DNA of 64,000 bases from Plumapathes pennacea (taxonomy: Eukaryota; Cnidaria; Anthozoa; Antipatharia; Myriopathidae). The notes beneath the pieces were generated by a model, which was not told where the DNA came from, ran no database searches, and saw only the letters and a program-made list of their open reading frames with translations. Of this stretch, positions 21,909 to 34,073 are shown piece after piece (the first letter of the stretch is position 1; each line of letters begins with the position of its first letter). The translations under genes and the position numbers were made by a program. The DNA lies in NCBI GenBank assembly GCA_964036295.1, contig OZ038469.1, positions 6,774,067-6,838,066 on the forward strand, in the 5' to 3' direction.

Positions 21909-22251
21909 TTATATAGACACGAGTGTTTTACTGGAAAATATACCGTGCGTAAAATCCATACGAAACTACATCCAGGACTCGAGTGGCGTATTTTCCATAT
22001 CCTCACTAGTGAGGATATCGTTGGCATCATTTCCCGCTTTTGCACGGTTGTTTGTGCAATTTCTCGTAAAACACTCGTGTCTAATATAATAAAAAGAAAA
22101 TTACACGGCGGCTTGAAGATATGGATTTTATTTTCTCGTGGTAAAAACAAAATTTTACTCACTCGCGAAGCGCTCGTTCGTAAAATATTATTTTTACCAC
22201 TCGAAAATAAAATTCATATCTTCGCGCCGCCGTGTAATATCCTCTATATAC
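21909..22251 (-). mobile_element. ~343-bp MITE with internal hairpins (copy 1, inverted relative to copy 2)
   Basis: Ends: ttatatagacacgagtgttt at the left and 'cgccgtgtaatatcctctat' at the right. Reverse complement of 36,027-36,371 with few differences. Internally 'gtaaaatattatttttacc' forms a hairpin, and 'atcctcactagtgaggat' at ~22,000 is a perfect 18-bp palindrome. A second internal 'gacacgagtgttttacgag' (inverted, ~22,070) repeats the terminus. Non-coding. Confidence 0.85.
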
Positions 22252-22335
22252 AATTCGCATAGATCAGCATCAAATATCAACAGTATTATTTAAGCAATAT
22301 ATTTGCAAATGTTCAAACGTTGCCTTGATCCTTAA

Positions 22336-22566
22336 AGCTGGTGTTACACTGGTCGATTCGCAACGACGATTTGCAACGCCGATTTGCTCCAAATCCACGC
22401 AACGGCGTTGCAAGTTTTTAAATCGCTTTCAAAAACTTGCAACGCGTTGCAGCACTGCAAACATCGCGAAAAATCGTTCGCAATGGGGTGTTACACCTCA
22501 ACGATTTTTAGCGCAACATCGCATCGTTGCAAATCGTCGTTGCAAATCGACCAGTGTAACACCACC
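22336..22566. mobile_element. MITE with long TIRs and TTAA target site
   Basis: Left TIR contains ggtgttacactggtcgatt and 'gcaacgacgatttgcaacg'; the right end is its near-exact complement. TTAA flanks both sides (22,332-22,335 and 22,567-22,570), as expected for piggyBac/Kolobok-type elements. Inner sub-repeats 'aacttgcaacg' and 'ttgcaacgc' extend the palindrome. Non-coding. Confidence 0.85.
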
Positions 22567-22707
22567 TTAAGTCTTATTTCATTTCCACTATTTCGAATGT
22601 TTTGCGGCAAGTCTATTTCAAGATGTGATATTTACAATACGTATCCCATACTGTTTAGCGCTGTTTCAAGCGATATAATTGTAGATTGTACAATCTGTAA
22701 TACTTAC

Positions 22708-22771
22708 AGTATCCTTCGCTTCTGACCAGAGTAAACAGAAAAGTGAAAAACAGAAATAATGTGAAGAACAT
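22708..22771 (-). CDS. Signal-peptide first exon of the RTK-like gene
   Basis: The ATG at 22,771 opens 21 codons plus one base before a gtaagtatt donor. The sequence MFFTLFLFFTFLFTLV is an intensely hydrophobic secretion signal, followed by RSEGY. An ATG four bases upstream is in another frame and gives phase 2; the chosen ATG gives phase 1, which matches the Cys-module exon at 19,841 and yields YACGDSP across the junction. Together these mark an ER-targeted N-terminus of an extracellular protein. Related exons lie at 3,368 (intact), 9,844 and 13,174 (decayed). Confidence 0.65.
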
Positions 22772-24230
22772 TCATCTTTCCTGAAAAGCGTACGGTTATT
22801 CGTGAGTCTCGTTATATGCGCGACTAGCGGCTCCCTAGCACAGTGTGAAGATTGTTATTTCAATCAGGTGTTTAGACTTGATATTAATGACCGACGTTCG
22901 ATCGAAAAGTGTTTTTTGCCCCAGGCAAAACTTTGTGCAAATATAGCACACTCATTTTATCCCAGGCAGCACACGGTCTTATGGCGTCACGGCTGATCGG
23001 CTAACAGGGATTTGTATGGGAGATTTTCAAATCACATTTTACGTGCGAAAAATGATAAATACTAGTCTTAAAATCGGTTTAACAACAGAAGAGTCCCTTA
23101 CATACCGCCTATGATAACTTTCGAGGCAATTTGGCTCCGATTTAGCGAGATTCTTTCCGATGAAGGCTCGGTTCAAACGTCATACGTCACACTAAACGTT
23201 ATATTTATTATATAGATAACGACGAGATATCCAGAACAAAAACATATGTCACAGCCTTCATTTCCTGTTGGCAGAACTTGTTGTCTTCAAACATTGCGCG
23301 CATAATGAACATACCATTTTTATCTCTCACATGTGAAAATAATTATCGCGCGCAATAAAAATATCAGTTTTTTAATAGAACTGGAGAAGTCTTGACATTT
23401 CATCGATATCCATATAATAAAGTGTAAAACTTGAGAAAAGAATAGTGTTTTTATAATGCATGCAAACGAGTTCAAGTTCATCATTACTGGTTTCCAGCAT
23501 CGTTTACCATCAAAACGTTTATTACGTTTATTTCAGTTTTCAAGTTGGGTGAAATAATCAATTCCAATTTCATTCGTGACTGTCTGATTCCTTTTCGGAA
23601 ACGCGCGAAACAATTCCGAAAGGAATCGAGACTAGTGATTTCGCTTCATGGAAGCTGGGCCATAAGTGTGAAAATTTTCTGCTTGATAAGTTCAGCTGCT
23701 CTCAAGGCGTCAGAATGCGACCGACGTGAACCGAAAAAACTAGCGTATTCGCAGATGACTCGAACTTTCGATCACTTGAACTAAGTTTTCGAATCCCCCT
23801 GCCGCATTCAACTTTCGCCAAACCACTCTCTATAACTCGAACTGTATTGTGCGTTCTCTGAGCTTTCTCTGGGGTTCAATTGATCAGACTGCAACTTCGG
23901 CGTGTAATACTAGGCGGCCTCGTGGTTTCCCTACGCTACATTCGTGTTCTCCCAACTTCCCGCGTGTTTGGATGAGGCTATAATTATTACACGGGAACGC
24001 GTTAAAATATTTCTTAAATACAACATCTCGTTGGTGAAGATAAAATTACATTTTATACACGTCCATGCTATAGTTGAAAGTGAGCGATTGCAGAAATTAC
24101 AAAATAGGCACTCTCGATAACTCGAACTGTATTTCGCTTTCTCTGAGGGTTCAAGTGATTCGACTCCAGCGTGCAATACTCACGCTACTCTCGTGTTCTC
24201 CCAGCTTCCCGCGTGTTTAGGTGAGGTTGT
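22772..24230. repeat. Intergenic DNA with a ~285-bp-spaced direct duplication
   Basis: 'actctctataactcgaactg' at ~23,824 recurs as 'actctcgataactcgaactg' at ~24,112, each followed by 'tctctgag', a 'gtaatac/gcaatac' phrase and 'cgtgttctcccarcttcccg'. A fragment near 23,630-23,690 ('gtgatttcgctt', 'aagctgggcc') is also seen at 28,885-28,920. The stretch 24,010-24,110 resembles 32,560-32,640. No gene recognised. Confidence 0.5.
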
Positions 24231-24546
24231 GGGTGTCTTCTTTTAGGACTATTCCGTCTATTCCTATAGTTCCGGGAAAGGAATAACAGAATACACAGAA
24301 TACCAGATCCCAAAAGAACAGTCTTTACGCTATTCCGAAAACAGAATAGCTGACATGACAGAATACGGCAAAAAGACAAAAAAACAAAAACAAAAGAACA
24401 CGACTACCGTCTATTCTGCTATCTGGAGCAGAATGGGCGGAATACTATTCCGTTCATTTCGGAATCAGAATGGGTCCCACAGAACACGATTCCCGACGTC
24501 TATCCCGGAATAGGAATGAACGGATTAGTCATAAAAGAACGCGCCC
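24231..24546. mobile_element. GGGCGCGTTC-type MITE, copy 2
   Basis: Left end gggtgtcttcttttaggact, right end complement of 'taaaagaacgcgccc'. The interior is rich in 'attccg', 'cagaatac' and 'ggaatagg' phrases shared with 29,249-29,466. Confidence 0.7.
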
Positions 24547-24941
24547 TATATATTCAACTGAATAGTGTTATGTGGAGTGTAACATCCGGCAAAACATTAC
24601 TTTAAGTAAATTACTAAAAACATTATTTCGATTGATTTACGCCTTCGTAGCGTCCGTGGAGTGACACGGCGACGAGGTTAGCTCCATATAAGATCGATCA
24701 AGAATGAATGCGCGCCGAGTTGAAAAGTCGATGTTTTTCTCAGATCGATCTGAGATTGATTCCGCACAGTGAACGAGTGCCAGTGCAATCTTGACACCGA
24801 TCTAGGATCCGGCTTTTGCAACCAGAGTATGCCACAGCTTTCTATAAGGCTAATTCCACACTTCGTGTTCAAAAAGCTCCGTTTATATAAAGCTCCGTTT
24901 TCGCCGTCTACACTAGTCCTCCGAGTTGCCCGTCCACACTA

Positions 24942-25915
24942 CAGTGGAACCTCCCTGAGCGATCACCTCCCGTAAGCGACCACTTCTCTTAAAACGACCA
25001 CTTACCAAATGACCGATTGGTCACTCAGTCAGATTTCTATTTGTGAAACCTCTCGTAAGGGACCACGACCACTATTGAGGCTCACCGCTTGAGTTTTTCT
25101 ATTGTTTTCTACTTCCGGTAAACGACCACTCTATGCTCTCAAAGGGCAAATTTCTAAGCAAGGACTAACTTCCTTGCAGAAACCGGACAAAACACTAACA
25201 TATGTATTGTATCGTGCAGCAGGACACAAGGTTGATTTCTTAAAACAAAGTTGTCTTTCACTCACTAAAACTGCATTATTAGACGACTCATTCTCAGCTA
25301 AAGTGGCCAATCAATGCCTCACAACTTTGGTACCGAAAGAATTTTTGCAATGTTGCAATACCTCTCCAGTGTTTACTTCGCTGCTATCACTATAAACGTG
25401 GCTTGTACAAGCTGTTTTGCTGAGAGCGAAAATTTCTCTAAGGAGCTCTATTTCGATGAAACTAAATTCCTGAGACCTGTTAAGTGTTTTTTCGGTGTTA
25501 CTAAATGTTATTCAGCGATAAAAACTCACTTAAATATTAGATTTGCTTTGGAATCGGCGAATTGTAAAAATACCGCTCTCACAGTGCACTGAAATTTCAT
25601 ACATTGTCTACATTTTGTTAGTAAAATTATGTTAAACAATTTGCTATCAACGGCAAAGAGCAGTAACAATTGAGCTGATCTATAAAAACAATATTTTGAA
25701 CAAATTTCGGCAAAATCCGTGATGATGATGACCCGATTTTTAATTTTGACGCTCCAATTGGCCACGTTAGCTGAGAATGAGCCAGACACTTGTTGTGGCT
25801 CAAAGATGAATCTCACTTAGGCCTCCCGTGGTGAGAAATTTCCGTAAGCGACAGCCTCCCGTAAGAGACCACTTAAACACGAACGAAGGGTGGTCGCTTA
25901 CTAGAGGTTCCACTG
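24942..25915. mobile_element. CAGTGGAACC DNA transposon derivative, 974 bp, TA target site
   Basis: Starts cagtggaacctccctgagcg and ends with the complement of 'cagtggaacctctagtaagc', flanked by TA on both sides. The sub-terminal region is built of 'agcgaccac' / 'gtggtcgct' repeats. CAGTGGAACC ends with TA duplications are typical of the pogo/Tc1-mariner superfamily. The interior has only short ORFs and no transposase signature. It appears inserted in another element ('aaaagctccgttt' before, 'aaaacctccgtttt' after). Confidence 0.75.
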
Positions 25916-25917
25916 TA

Positions 25918-28900
25918 ATTCGTTTTCACTTGAAGACGCATCAGTTTTGAAAGTCTCCACTTTGGGAACCGTTTTTGAAAACCTCCGTTTTAAAAAGCGT
26001 CCGGTTTTCAAGTCATCGTTAGTGTGGTTAGAAAGCAAAAACGCATAAAAGAGTATGTGTTTACAAATCAAAGCAGCAAGGCAGCTGTAAGCTCGCGAAT
26101 TTGTAGAAAGTACTTTTGTGGGAGTGGGTATTTAATAGAACTGGCTCAAGGCCACATCGTAAAAATTGCTTAATTTTAGGTATGTTGAAGTTCGCATCCG
26201 TTTCCGCGGGCCTCCACTTTTGCTGAATCGCGTATTCGATTTAGTCTCAGTTTTGAAAACCCTAATTTACAAGGCGGCAGAGGGTGAAAATTATAAACTT
26301 AGACGCTCGAATTGGGAGAATTTAAAATCCTTCACCAAGTGCCAAATCTTTGAACCGGAAGGAGACTTTCCGGAGTCGCACTGAAAAAAGTCTATCCGTG
26401 ACTTCATTACTCATGTCATGCACAGCTTATGTCCAACATCTACATACTTCATCAGAGGCCATGATACTCCAGCCTGGGCTGCATTCAAACTAAATACGTG
26501 CTTAAAGAAAACACGCCTTTCTTCTTTTGGCTGAATTTCAAGTCGAATAAGTTTAAGTGAAATCTGATAACTTGTTGACATTACTTGCGGTTTTGGTCAA
26601 ATTTATTTTCGAATTCTTCTTCTTCTTCAGTTCTCTACAGCATTTTTCATTGCTGGCGAAAACTATGCGAAACAAAGCAACTATAATCAAACGATAGAAA
26701 TATTTCGATAAGCTGAAGTCGCTCAGGGCTGTCAGTGGTCACGGGTATTTCAACTTTGACTTACGCTTGTCAAACAACCGAGTATTTACCAAAACCTGTG
26801 TGATAATGGTTCTGAAGTGCAATAGATCTACTGGCAATTAAGGAATACAAAATTGATAACAATCAAAATAACTCCAGAAAACGTCTTCCCATCTCTTCGT
26901 TTCTTCATGCGTATTCGCTGATGCTCAAATTTCAAAGGCAATTGTTGACACAGCATGACGGACTGACTGACTGACGCAGTCTTAACTGCAATAAGGTGGG
27001 ACGCTTAAAAATGCCACCACAAAAACTACTTCGACGATCGCGTTCTCGATTTTGTTGCGTTGTCGGTAATATCGATACTGCCCAAATTGGGAACAGAACG
27101 ACTTCCATATTTGGAATCCATTGTTGACAGCACCGGGACACATTCCAATTGACTGGATCGCATGAAGCTTCGCTTTTTAGCACTTCGTGCTGACCGCGAG
27201 CTTAACAAAAATGGATTAGTGTGGACCTAGTCTAAGTCCTGAGTCTTCGAATACAAATTCTCCCCACCATGTATCAAGAAACAGTATGGATGACGCAAAG
27301 AGAATTCATCGTTTGATCAGCTGCTTATCGTGCAAGTGATCAGAGGATAAGTTCTCCATACTGTACTACATATTCATGCTCTGAGGTTGTAAGGAGAAAG
27401 TATCTTTTGAGAAGTGCTAGGATTTGAGGTTGCTGTGGTGTGAATGGGTTCATATCGTGAAGGTGGTGTATTGATCAGAGGGTTAACTCTCTAAACGTCA
27501 GCTTACCCTATTTATGCGGTATTAACCATACACGTAAAGACCTCAAAATTGACACAATACACGTCTAATAAATGAACTTTTGTGTTAACTTCAAAGCATT
27601 ATAATATGTTTTAAAATATGTCAATTTCCTTCGACTGGGCTATGCAACGTCGTGGTGATATCTACAGACTGTGTGCCTGCGGCTGTTCCACTGAAGTTGC
27701 ATACGAGAGCATTGGGTAAGAAAAGTATATTATCAACCCACTTCTTTTCGCCGAGTAATCGTCAGCCCTCAATTCACAACTCATATTGTGGAAAGACACA
27801 TTCATATTGTTTTTCTGACAAAAACATGAATTAATGTATTTAATTTTTTTTAAAGCTGTCATAAGATTGCATTATTTCAGAACTGCGAACATCACTCTCA
27901 CCTACACAGGCATGGTCAGCTCGCTTTTTATTTCATTGCTGGTTCAAATTCAAATTGAACTCTTTTGGCACCGCGGAAATATGTTTTCGACGTCGGCGTT
28001 AACTTATATTATATGAAATGTATTGAACTAACTTGTGCTTGAGTTTTGAATTTCCTGGCTAAGTCTTGAGGTTTTATAAGCATTGCAATTTCAAATATTT
28101 AGTTATCAATGACTGCTGACTCGAACAATAAATCGATAGCATGATCGTAACATTTTCGCGGTACCTCGGCATATGGATGTTGTGATCACTCAACCTGTTT
28201 TAAGGATGGATTAAAAAATAATATGGTCGCCCCTAAATTGGACCAATCTATTTTTGTCAAAGTAACGTGAAATTACGAGAAAGAGCGCTTATAAATTAGA
28301 TTTAAGGCCCAAGTTTCAGAACTGTAAATCCTTTCCGCAACTGCCTTCTTAACTATTAAACGAACCTAACAAAAATAACTCCTGAATCGTCAAATGAAAC
28401 TTGCTCTCGAATGAAAGCTATGAATGAGTACATCCTAATAGCAGTGTTCACTTCCAACTACAAAGGTGTGACCACTCAAATGAAAGCTCTGAATGAGTAC
28501 ATTCTGATAGCTGAGTGTTCACTTGCACGCATACACTGCTCTGTTCCTAAAAATTTAAATATTGCAAACAGCAGTTTAGGATCGACTCTTATTTGACGTT
28601 AAACCATTAAGAACGTCATCAAGAGAACTTATGTCTAAACAGATGTTAACTGCTTGTGCTTAAGTGAGTCAGCCCATAGTGAAGTAAAAAATGTGCCCCC
28701 GCATTTAAAAAGGAACTGCATGCAGTAAATGGTCGGGCATATAGTGTGGCTATGATGACTGGATGATAATTGGTTGTTTGTTTGTTTGTTTTTATACACA
28801 ACTCCTAAAATTTCGATGTTATCTGCGTGAAAACCAGCACTGAACAAAAGTTGCAACGTGCAGAACGATTTCTAACGAAATCGAGAATAGTGATTTCGCA

Positions 28901-29248
28901 TCCATAAAGCTGGGTTATCAGTATGAATTTTTTCTGCTTAAATTTGAAATGTGTGAGTACGTGCTTTGCCGCTACCACCGGAAAAGGAAAAGTGTAACCA
29001 TAGAAACGGTATGTATGTTTAGCCGGCATTACTTCTGGGGCCAGTCAGTAAAACTGGGGCTTAAAGTTGTGTATGTATGAACTGATTTGCATTCAAATGT
29101 AGTGAATCGTTTTATATCGGGATTCGTGTTTGTGTATGTGTGTATGTTTCACTCGGTCAGGTCCGTGTATCTAGTTTATGTATTTACTGAGAACAGGTGG
29201 ATGCGGATCCGTTGGAAGCGGAAATGCAGACTCATTCATGCAAAATAT
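25918..29248. other. Intergenic DNA, no gene recognised
   Basis: A ~75-bp tandem duplication lies at 28,411-28,520 ('gaaagctatgaatgagtaca' / 'gaaagctctgaatgagtaca'). A (tttg)n run is at ~28,770-28,790. Short ORFs, for example near 27,000-27,200 on the minus strand, have no recognisable domain or splice structure. Confidence 0.4.
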
Positions 29249-29466
29249 GGGCGTATTCTTTTGGGATTACTCCGTCTATTTCTATTTCGGAATAGGAATA
29301 ACAGAATGCACAGAATACCAGATCCTTGCACAGAATACACAGAATACCAGATCCCAACAGTCTTTGCGCTATTCCGAAAACAGAATAGCTGACATGACGG
29401 AATACGGCAACAAATACCAAAAGAACACGATAGGAATGACGGAAAAAGTACTAAAAGAACGCGTCC
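29249..29466. mobile_element. GGGCGCGTTC-type MITE, copy 3
   Basis: Left end gggcgtattcttttgggatt, right end complement of 'aaaagaacgcgtcc'. Shares 'cagaataccagatcc', 'gctattccgaaaacagaata' and 'gctgacatgac' with copy 2 at 24,231. Confidence 0.75.
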
Positions 29467-30524
29467 TATTATTACACGGGAATGCCATGGCCAGAAAAAG
29501 CGGACACGCATGCGCATTAGGGGCTGCACTTTATTGACTTTCAGTGTAAACTAAACAAGAGAGTTTACTATGAAGATATGGACACAAAAATCATCGTACC
29601 TTTGAACTTGAGACTAAATTGCAAGCTGTTCAAACGGATTATCTTATAATACAAGGACACTGAAAAAATTAGCAAAAAATCAGTTGCTGCTCATTTGTAC
29701 TTCTTGCGTTTTCCAATGTTATGAAGATGCAAGAGACGTCTAATAGACAACAGTATGGCAGACAAGTTGCAAATGGCATACTGGATGAGAATAGCGGACC
29801 TTTTGCTTCGAAGTGGTTGAAATATCAAACCTGTTCAACCGGTTTTTACTTCAAGAAAGGACATTTTTCTGAACAAATTTAATGGTAACCCTCGGCACTT
29901 TGTATCTCTTGCATTTTTTAATCATAAAGATGTGGTTTTGTTGAATTTACCAGCACAATCATTCAATAACGCACGCTTGAAGCATAGTTCGAAGCTACTT
30001 GCGATCGGCTCTGGCTCCCTCTGATCGGCCCCGGCGATCAACCAAGTTGTTCAAAACAAGCTGTGTAGCCTTGTGAGTAAACCATCCTTCAAAGTGAGCT
30101 CAGGTATGTTTTGGGAATTAATGGGGCTTTAAAATAGAGGAAATAGCTGTTGGGAATCGTGGCGCATAAATGCGGTTGTTTAAGAACGGATTAGAAGTCT
30201 TAGAAGAACCTGTCCAGCAAAGAAGCTGTTTTAATACCGCTAAATTGTAAGACTTGCCTTCTGTTATCCTTTCTTCTAGCTTCACATAGAATTTGCAATG
30301 AAAATACAGCATTAAGTTCTTACAAAACTGACCGTGCATGTCGCCAGTCGCTTTAAAACATTTCACTGTTCATTTCAGAACATTTTCACTGTTCTGCTAT
30401 CCTTCTTATCTCTCATTTCGTCGAAGTCCAACTCTGACATCTCTGAACACTTATACAAGTTTCCATTCAACAAAATACACTTCAAATATCCCCAAACGAG
30501 ACATCAAGCTTGCCAGCTATGGGC
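29467..30524. other. Intergenic DNA, no gene recognised
   Basis: No repeat, domain or splice structure could be supported here. Confidence 0.35.
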
Positions 30525-30697
30525 CCGGTCGCACTAGGAAGTTTAGCCGACAATAACTCATCACTGAGAGCAATATGACGGCTTCTTTAATGTTTGGTAG
30601 CAACTTGCTGACATATACGTCTGGTGACAAGCGCTGTTTGCGCTACAAATGATGCAAATGTCAATAGTAATGTCGTTAAAGTTACGAGTGCGACCGG
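30525..30697. mobile_element. MITE with CCGGTCGCACT inverted ends
   Basis: Left ccggtcgcactaggaagttt, right complement of 'aaagttacgagtgcgaccgg'. 173 bp, non-coding. Confidence 0.7.
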
Positions 30698-31084
30698 ATC
30701 CTATTTTGCAAATAGATCGATGCTGTTTGCTCGTTCGCACTTTGCGAATAATACAGGCGTGCGTTGATTGGTTCAATATTACAATACTTTATTTAACCAC
30801 GTTACACTTAGGAGCTTCAATGAAACTCGTTCAATCGCGAACGTGAACTGAAAATAAAATCTAAAACTACCCTATACTTGCCCGTACCCTACCTCTCACC
30901 TAAAATAAATTAAACAGTATTTATTATCTATATTTTAACAATAATTAAAGTTAAAACAACCTAATTAGCCATATGTATTATTGTTAAAAATATAACACGT
31001 TATAAAAACTTGTAAGTAAATGTAAACCGTCATATAATGTTAAGAATTATTGAAGGAAAAACCTAGACGGCTCATGTCAGCAGA

Positions 31085-32445
31085 CAACCTTTAGCCGCAT
31101 ATAGTACAGCTACATGTAACCTCTGCTTCGAGGTCAACATTGATCAAAGCGCTCCGGAACGTCCTGACGTTCGGGGATTCCCTCGCAGCTGCTGGTAAAT
31201 TATTCCAAAGTCTACTAGTTAAATAAGTAAAAGACTTGTGTTTCCATTCTAGGTTGAAACGTGGTTGAGCTAATTTCGATCCTGTACTGCTTAAGTTGTA
31301 ACGTGTTGTTTTGGATTTAAAAAGAGTCACTAATATATTGAGGTCCCTGTTCTTTGATACATTTATAAAATAAAACTAGAGACTGGTGATATCTGCGTTG
31401 TACGAGAGATCTAATGCTAAACATAGCTAGTAAATGTTCGTAGGGTTCACTGGACTTTGCAGTGCCAAATAGTGACCTTAGAATGTAAGAATTAGCGTCC
31501 TCCAGCCCCTTTTGCTTGAATTTTCCCGAGTCCAATGAGTAGAGGACCACAATACACGAGGTGAGGAAGGATAAATGCCTTGTATAGTCCTATCATAGTC
31601 TTTAACGGTACAAAACGACGGATTCTGCGGAGCGCAGCGTATGCCTTCTTGAGCTGCTCTGTGATGTGCTCCTTAAATGTTAATTTGGTATCCATAGTTA
31701 CTCCCAGGATTTTTAGAGTGTCTGTTAGTTCGATATGCGAATCTTTCAAAAGGAAGTCGAATCTGTACTTGGACGGACCGATAAAGATAGCCTGATTTTT
31801 TTGTTCCGTTGATTTGTAAAAAGTTGTGCTCAAACCAGGCAGACAGAGATTGCAGGTTGTCGTTGATCAGGAATTCAAGAACTACAGGGGACACATCTGA
31901 TGCGTATCCGGTAGTGTCGTCAGCGTAAAGTCTGAGAGAGACGTTCGAGACGAAGTAATTAAGGTCGTTAATGAAAACGTTAAACAACAGAGGGCCTAGT
32001 AGGAACTCCAGCATCCCTGAGGAACTGCAGCAGTTACTAAACTCCAGTCGAAATACGCTCCTTGGACCTTTACTCGTTGTCGGCGGTCGCATAAGTAGGC
32101 CTTCATCAAGTTTGTTGCAGAGTTGGAGAATCCGTACGCCTGTAATTTGGCAAGTAGGAGGTTGTGACAGATAAAGTCAAAAGCTTTACTTAAGCCTATG
32201 GCTACTACTGCAACTGCTTCCTTGTTGTCCAGACTGGTGCGCCAGTCTTCCGTCATCTTCAGCAGGGCGGTACAGCATGAATGTCCTCTCATGTAGCCGG
32301 ACAAGTTGGGTGATAAACATGGCGAAAGTGACTCGTAGATTTGATCGAACATAACCCTCTCGTAGACTTTGGAGCGAGAGCAGAATGGACACAGGTCTGT
32401 AGTTGGAAATATCTGTGTCGTCTCCTTTCTTTAAAATGTAATATT
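31085..32445 (-). mobile_element. 5'-truncated non-LTR retrotransposon (LINE), reverse transcriptase remnant
   Basis: Minus-strand reading frames, broken by several frameshifts, give reverse transcriptase landmarks in order: NYRPVSIL near 32,420; GYMRGHSCCTALL and a LSKAFDFICHNLLLAKL stretch near 32,150-32,290; VPQGC near 32,010; RLYADDTT (the YADD catalytic box) near 31,920; KILGVTMDTKLTFKEHI near 31,680; and a C-terminal WNNLPAAARESPNVRTF block near 31,180. The pattern fits CR1/L2/Rex1-like LINEs. The 5' part, including the endonuclease, is missing and the element is dead. Confidence 0.9.
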
Positions 32446-32701
32446 AATTTCTTTAATTTGTTTTTCGCATGGTTTCATTGGCTGAGAACAAGCTTCCAAA
32501 TATTGAAATTTGGTTGCGCGAGTTTTCCGATGTCCGTCATTTCTGGCCATGGTTATATATTTCTTAAATACAAAATATGGTTGGTAAAGATAAATTATAT
32601 TTTATACACATTCATGCTAGAAATTACAAAAGAGAGCATCTCGAATTATTACCCGCTTAGATTATGAAGTTGGATTCATTCCCGGAAGAGCACTATTTAA
32701 G

Positions 32702-32866
32702 AAATATAAAACGCTTGCCGTGTTTACATAGCCTGATGCAAACACGAGAGGGAGTTTGGGAGAATGAGAAAGTTTGTGTAAACCCGAGCCGCCGCGGCGA
32801 GTTCTCCTAAACTCACTCGAGTGTTTACATCAGGCTAATGTAAACACGGCAAGCGTTTTATATTTC
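32702..32866. mobile_element. Short TIR MITE
   Basis: Left aaatataaaacgcttgccgt followed by 'gtttacat'; the right end is its complement ending 'cggcaagcgttttatattt'. Inner arms 'agcctgatg' / 'catcaggct' and a centre 'gccgccgcggcg' complete the hairpin. Confidence 0.85.
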
Positions 32867-32879
32867 TTTTATAAAATAA

Positions 32880-33475
32880 ACGACAGCAATACTACCGCAA
32901 AAACGACCGTTTTACGTGGTTATCAAAGTCGAGATTCTCAACACACAAACCAATCACAGATCGTTGTTTAACGTGCCGAGCGGACGAGAAAAGTTTTCAA
33001 ATCTTTAAATTACGAACTTACGAATGCTGCAGAAATGAATAATCAAGAAATCTTTCCATCAATGACTCTTAAACTGAATTTCCCTCGGCTCGGTTGGCGC
33101 TTTCGTTGTATACAGAACAGAGCTGTCTTAAACTTGCTGAACAGCTAGTGAAGCTTCTTCTGTGCAGATTGAAGTGATGCAAGTGATCAATGTGAACTGC
33201 ACTAAATGGAAACACAACGTTTGGGAAGCTGCTCTGCTACGATTACTTCCTGCTGAAGAACTGATTTTGGGATGGTACGAGTTGATGACCTTCCACAAGA
33301 TCTTTTGAGAATCACGTCGCTCCTTTGCCAGACTGAGTTGAACGGATGACAGAATATTTTGCAGTGCCGTAATCACGTATGTACTTTGTAATTACTTTAC
33401 GTTTTTTGTTTACACGTATTCCTGAATGGGACTGAGTTTTGATGAACCGATACTTACTGTATTTAAAAAAAAAAA
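32880..33475 (-). repeat. Dispersed repeat R1, copy 2 (empty MITE site)
   Basis: Reverse complement of 11,680-12,516 without the MITE. The unoccupied target is at about 32,925-32,935, where the complement reads 'ctcgactttgataacc' with a single TGA. The ~12-A run at 33,465-33,476 marks its end. Confidence 0.7.
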
Positions 33476-33663
33476 AATCCGATACTCAATGAAGTTGACT
33501 AAAATGTCGTATCAGCGAGTTTCGATCCGTTTTGTTTTAAGGATTCAATAAAACAAGAACGAAAAAAGATATTGAAAATCGTTGATATAGCCTTTGAGAA
33601 AAGCTCGTCTTCTACACCTCACGAAAATCTGAGTGATATCGACCCAACCGCTCAAACGTTTTA

Positions 33664-33830
33664 CAGTGGAACCTCCCGTAAGCGACCACCTTTCGTTCGG
33701 CTTTAAGTGGTCGCTTACGAGAGGTGGTCGCTTGCGAGAAGTTTCACTAACAGTAATTTGACTGAGGGACCAATCGGTCATTTGGTAAGTGGTCGCTTAA
33801 AGGAGGTGGTCGCTCAGGGAGGTTCCACTG
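33664..33830. mobile_element. CAGTGGAACC MITE, 167 bp, TA target site
   Basis: Perfect-looking ends cagtggaacctcccgtaagc and its counterpart, flanked by TA. Built only of sub-terminal 'gtggtcgctta' repeats, so it looks like an internally deleted relative of 24,942-25,915. Confidence 0.85.
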
Positions 33831-34073
33831 TAGTTCCCGAAACGCCCAATTTTTGCGAAAATCTTCCATCGATCTGATCTGCAGCGTGCTCCACCTTAAC
33901 GTGTATGAAAAATGTAATAGTATATCTGCATTCTTCAGTCCCATACGTTATGTTAAGTAGCAACGCTACAATGATTTTTTTTCGAGAATATTTTTGAGGA
34001 CGCGCGAACCTTTATCGAGACCTGAAGCCGTGAAAACACAGCTACTCCAGGTCTTTAAGCGATTGTCACTTAC

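Larger units (their letters stand above)
15891..22771 (-). pseudogene. Receptor tyrosine kinase-like gene, probably a pseudogene (exons listed separately)
   Basis: Minus-strand exon series: signal peptide (22,708-22,771), six-Cys extracellular module (19,629-19,841), then five kinase exons (18,116-18,478; 16,967-17,178; 16,399-16,439; 16,219-16,315; 15,891-16,080). The kinase exons join in frame with consensus splice sites and cover the hinge end, kinase insert, HRDLAARN loop, DFG, SDVWSYG, and the CW-x6-RPSF region of the C-lobe. That is diagnostic of the RTK family (FGFR/Ret-type layout); the exact subfamily is not resolved. Two faults: a TAG replaces the Trp of the K-W-M-x-P-E motif, and no transmembrane or N-lobe (GxGxxG, VAVK) exon was found in the ~1.15 kb between the Cys module and the first kinase exon, whose phases do not match. 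I infer a decayed gene; one model uniting all exons is plausible but unproven. Confidence 0.65.

Noticed and set aside
33128-33376. 82-codon minus ORF in repeat R1 as a gene
   Set aside because: Lies in a dispersed repeat, is not conserved as an ORF in the other copy, and has only a weak retroelement-like phrase.
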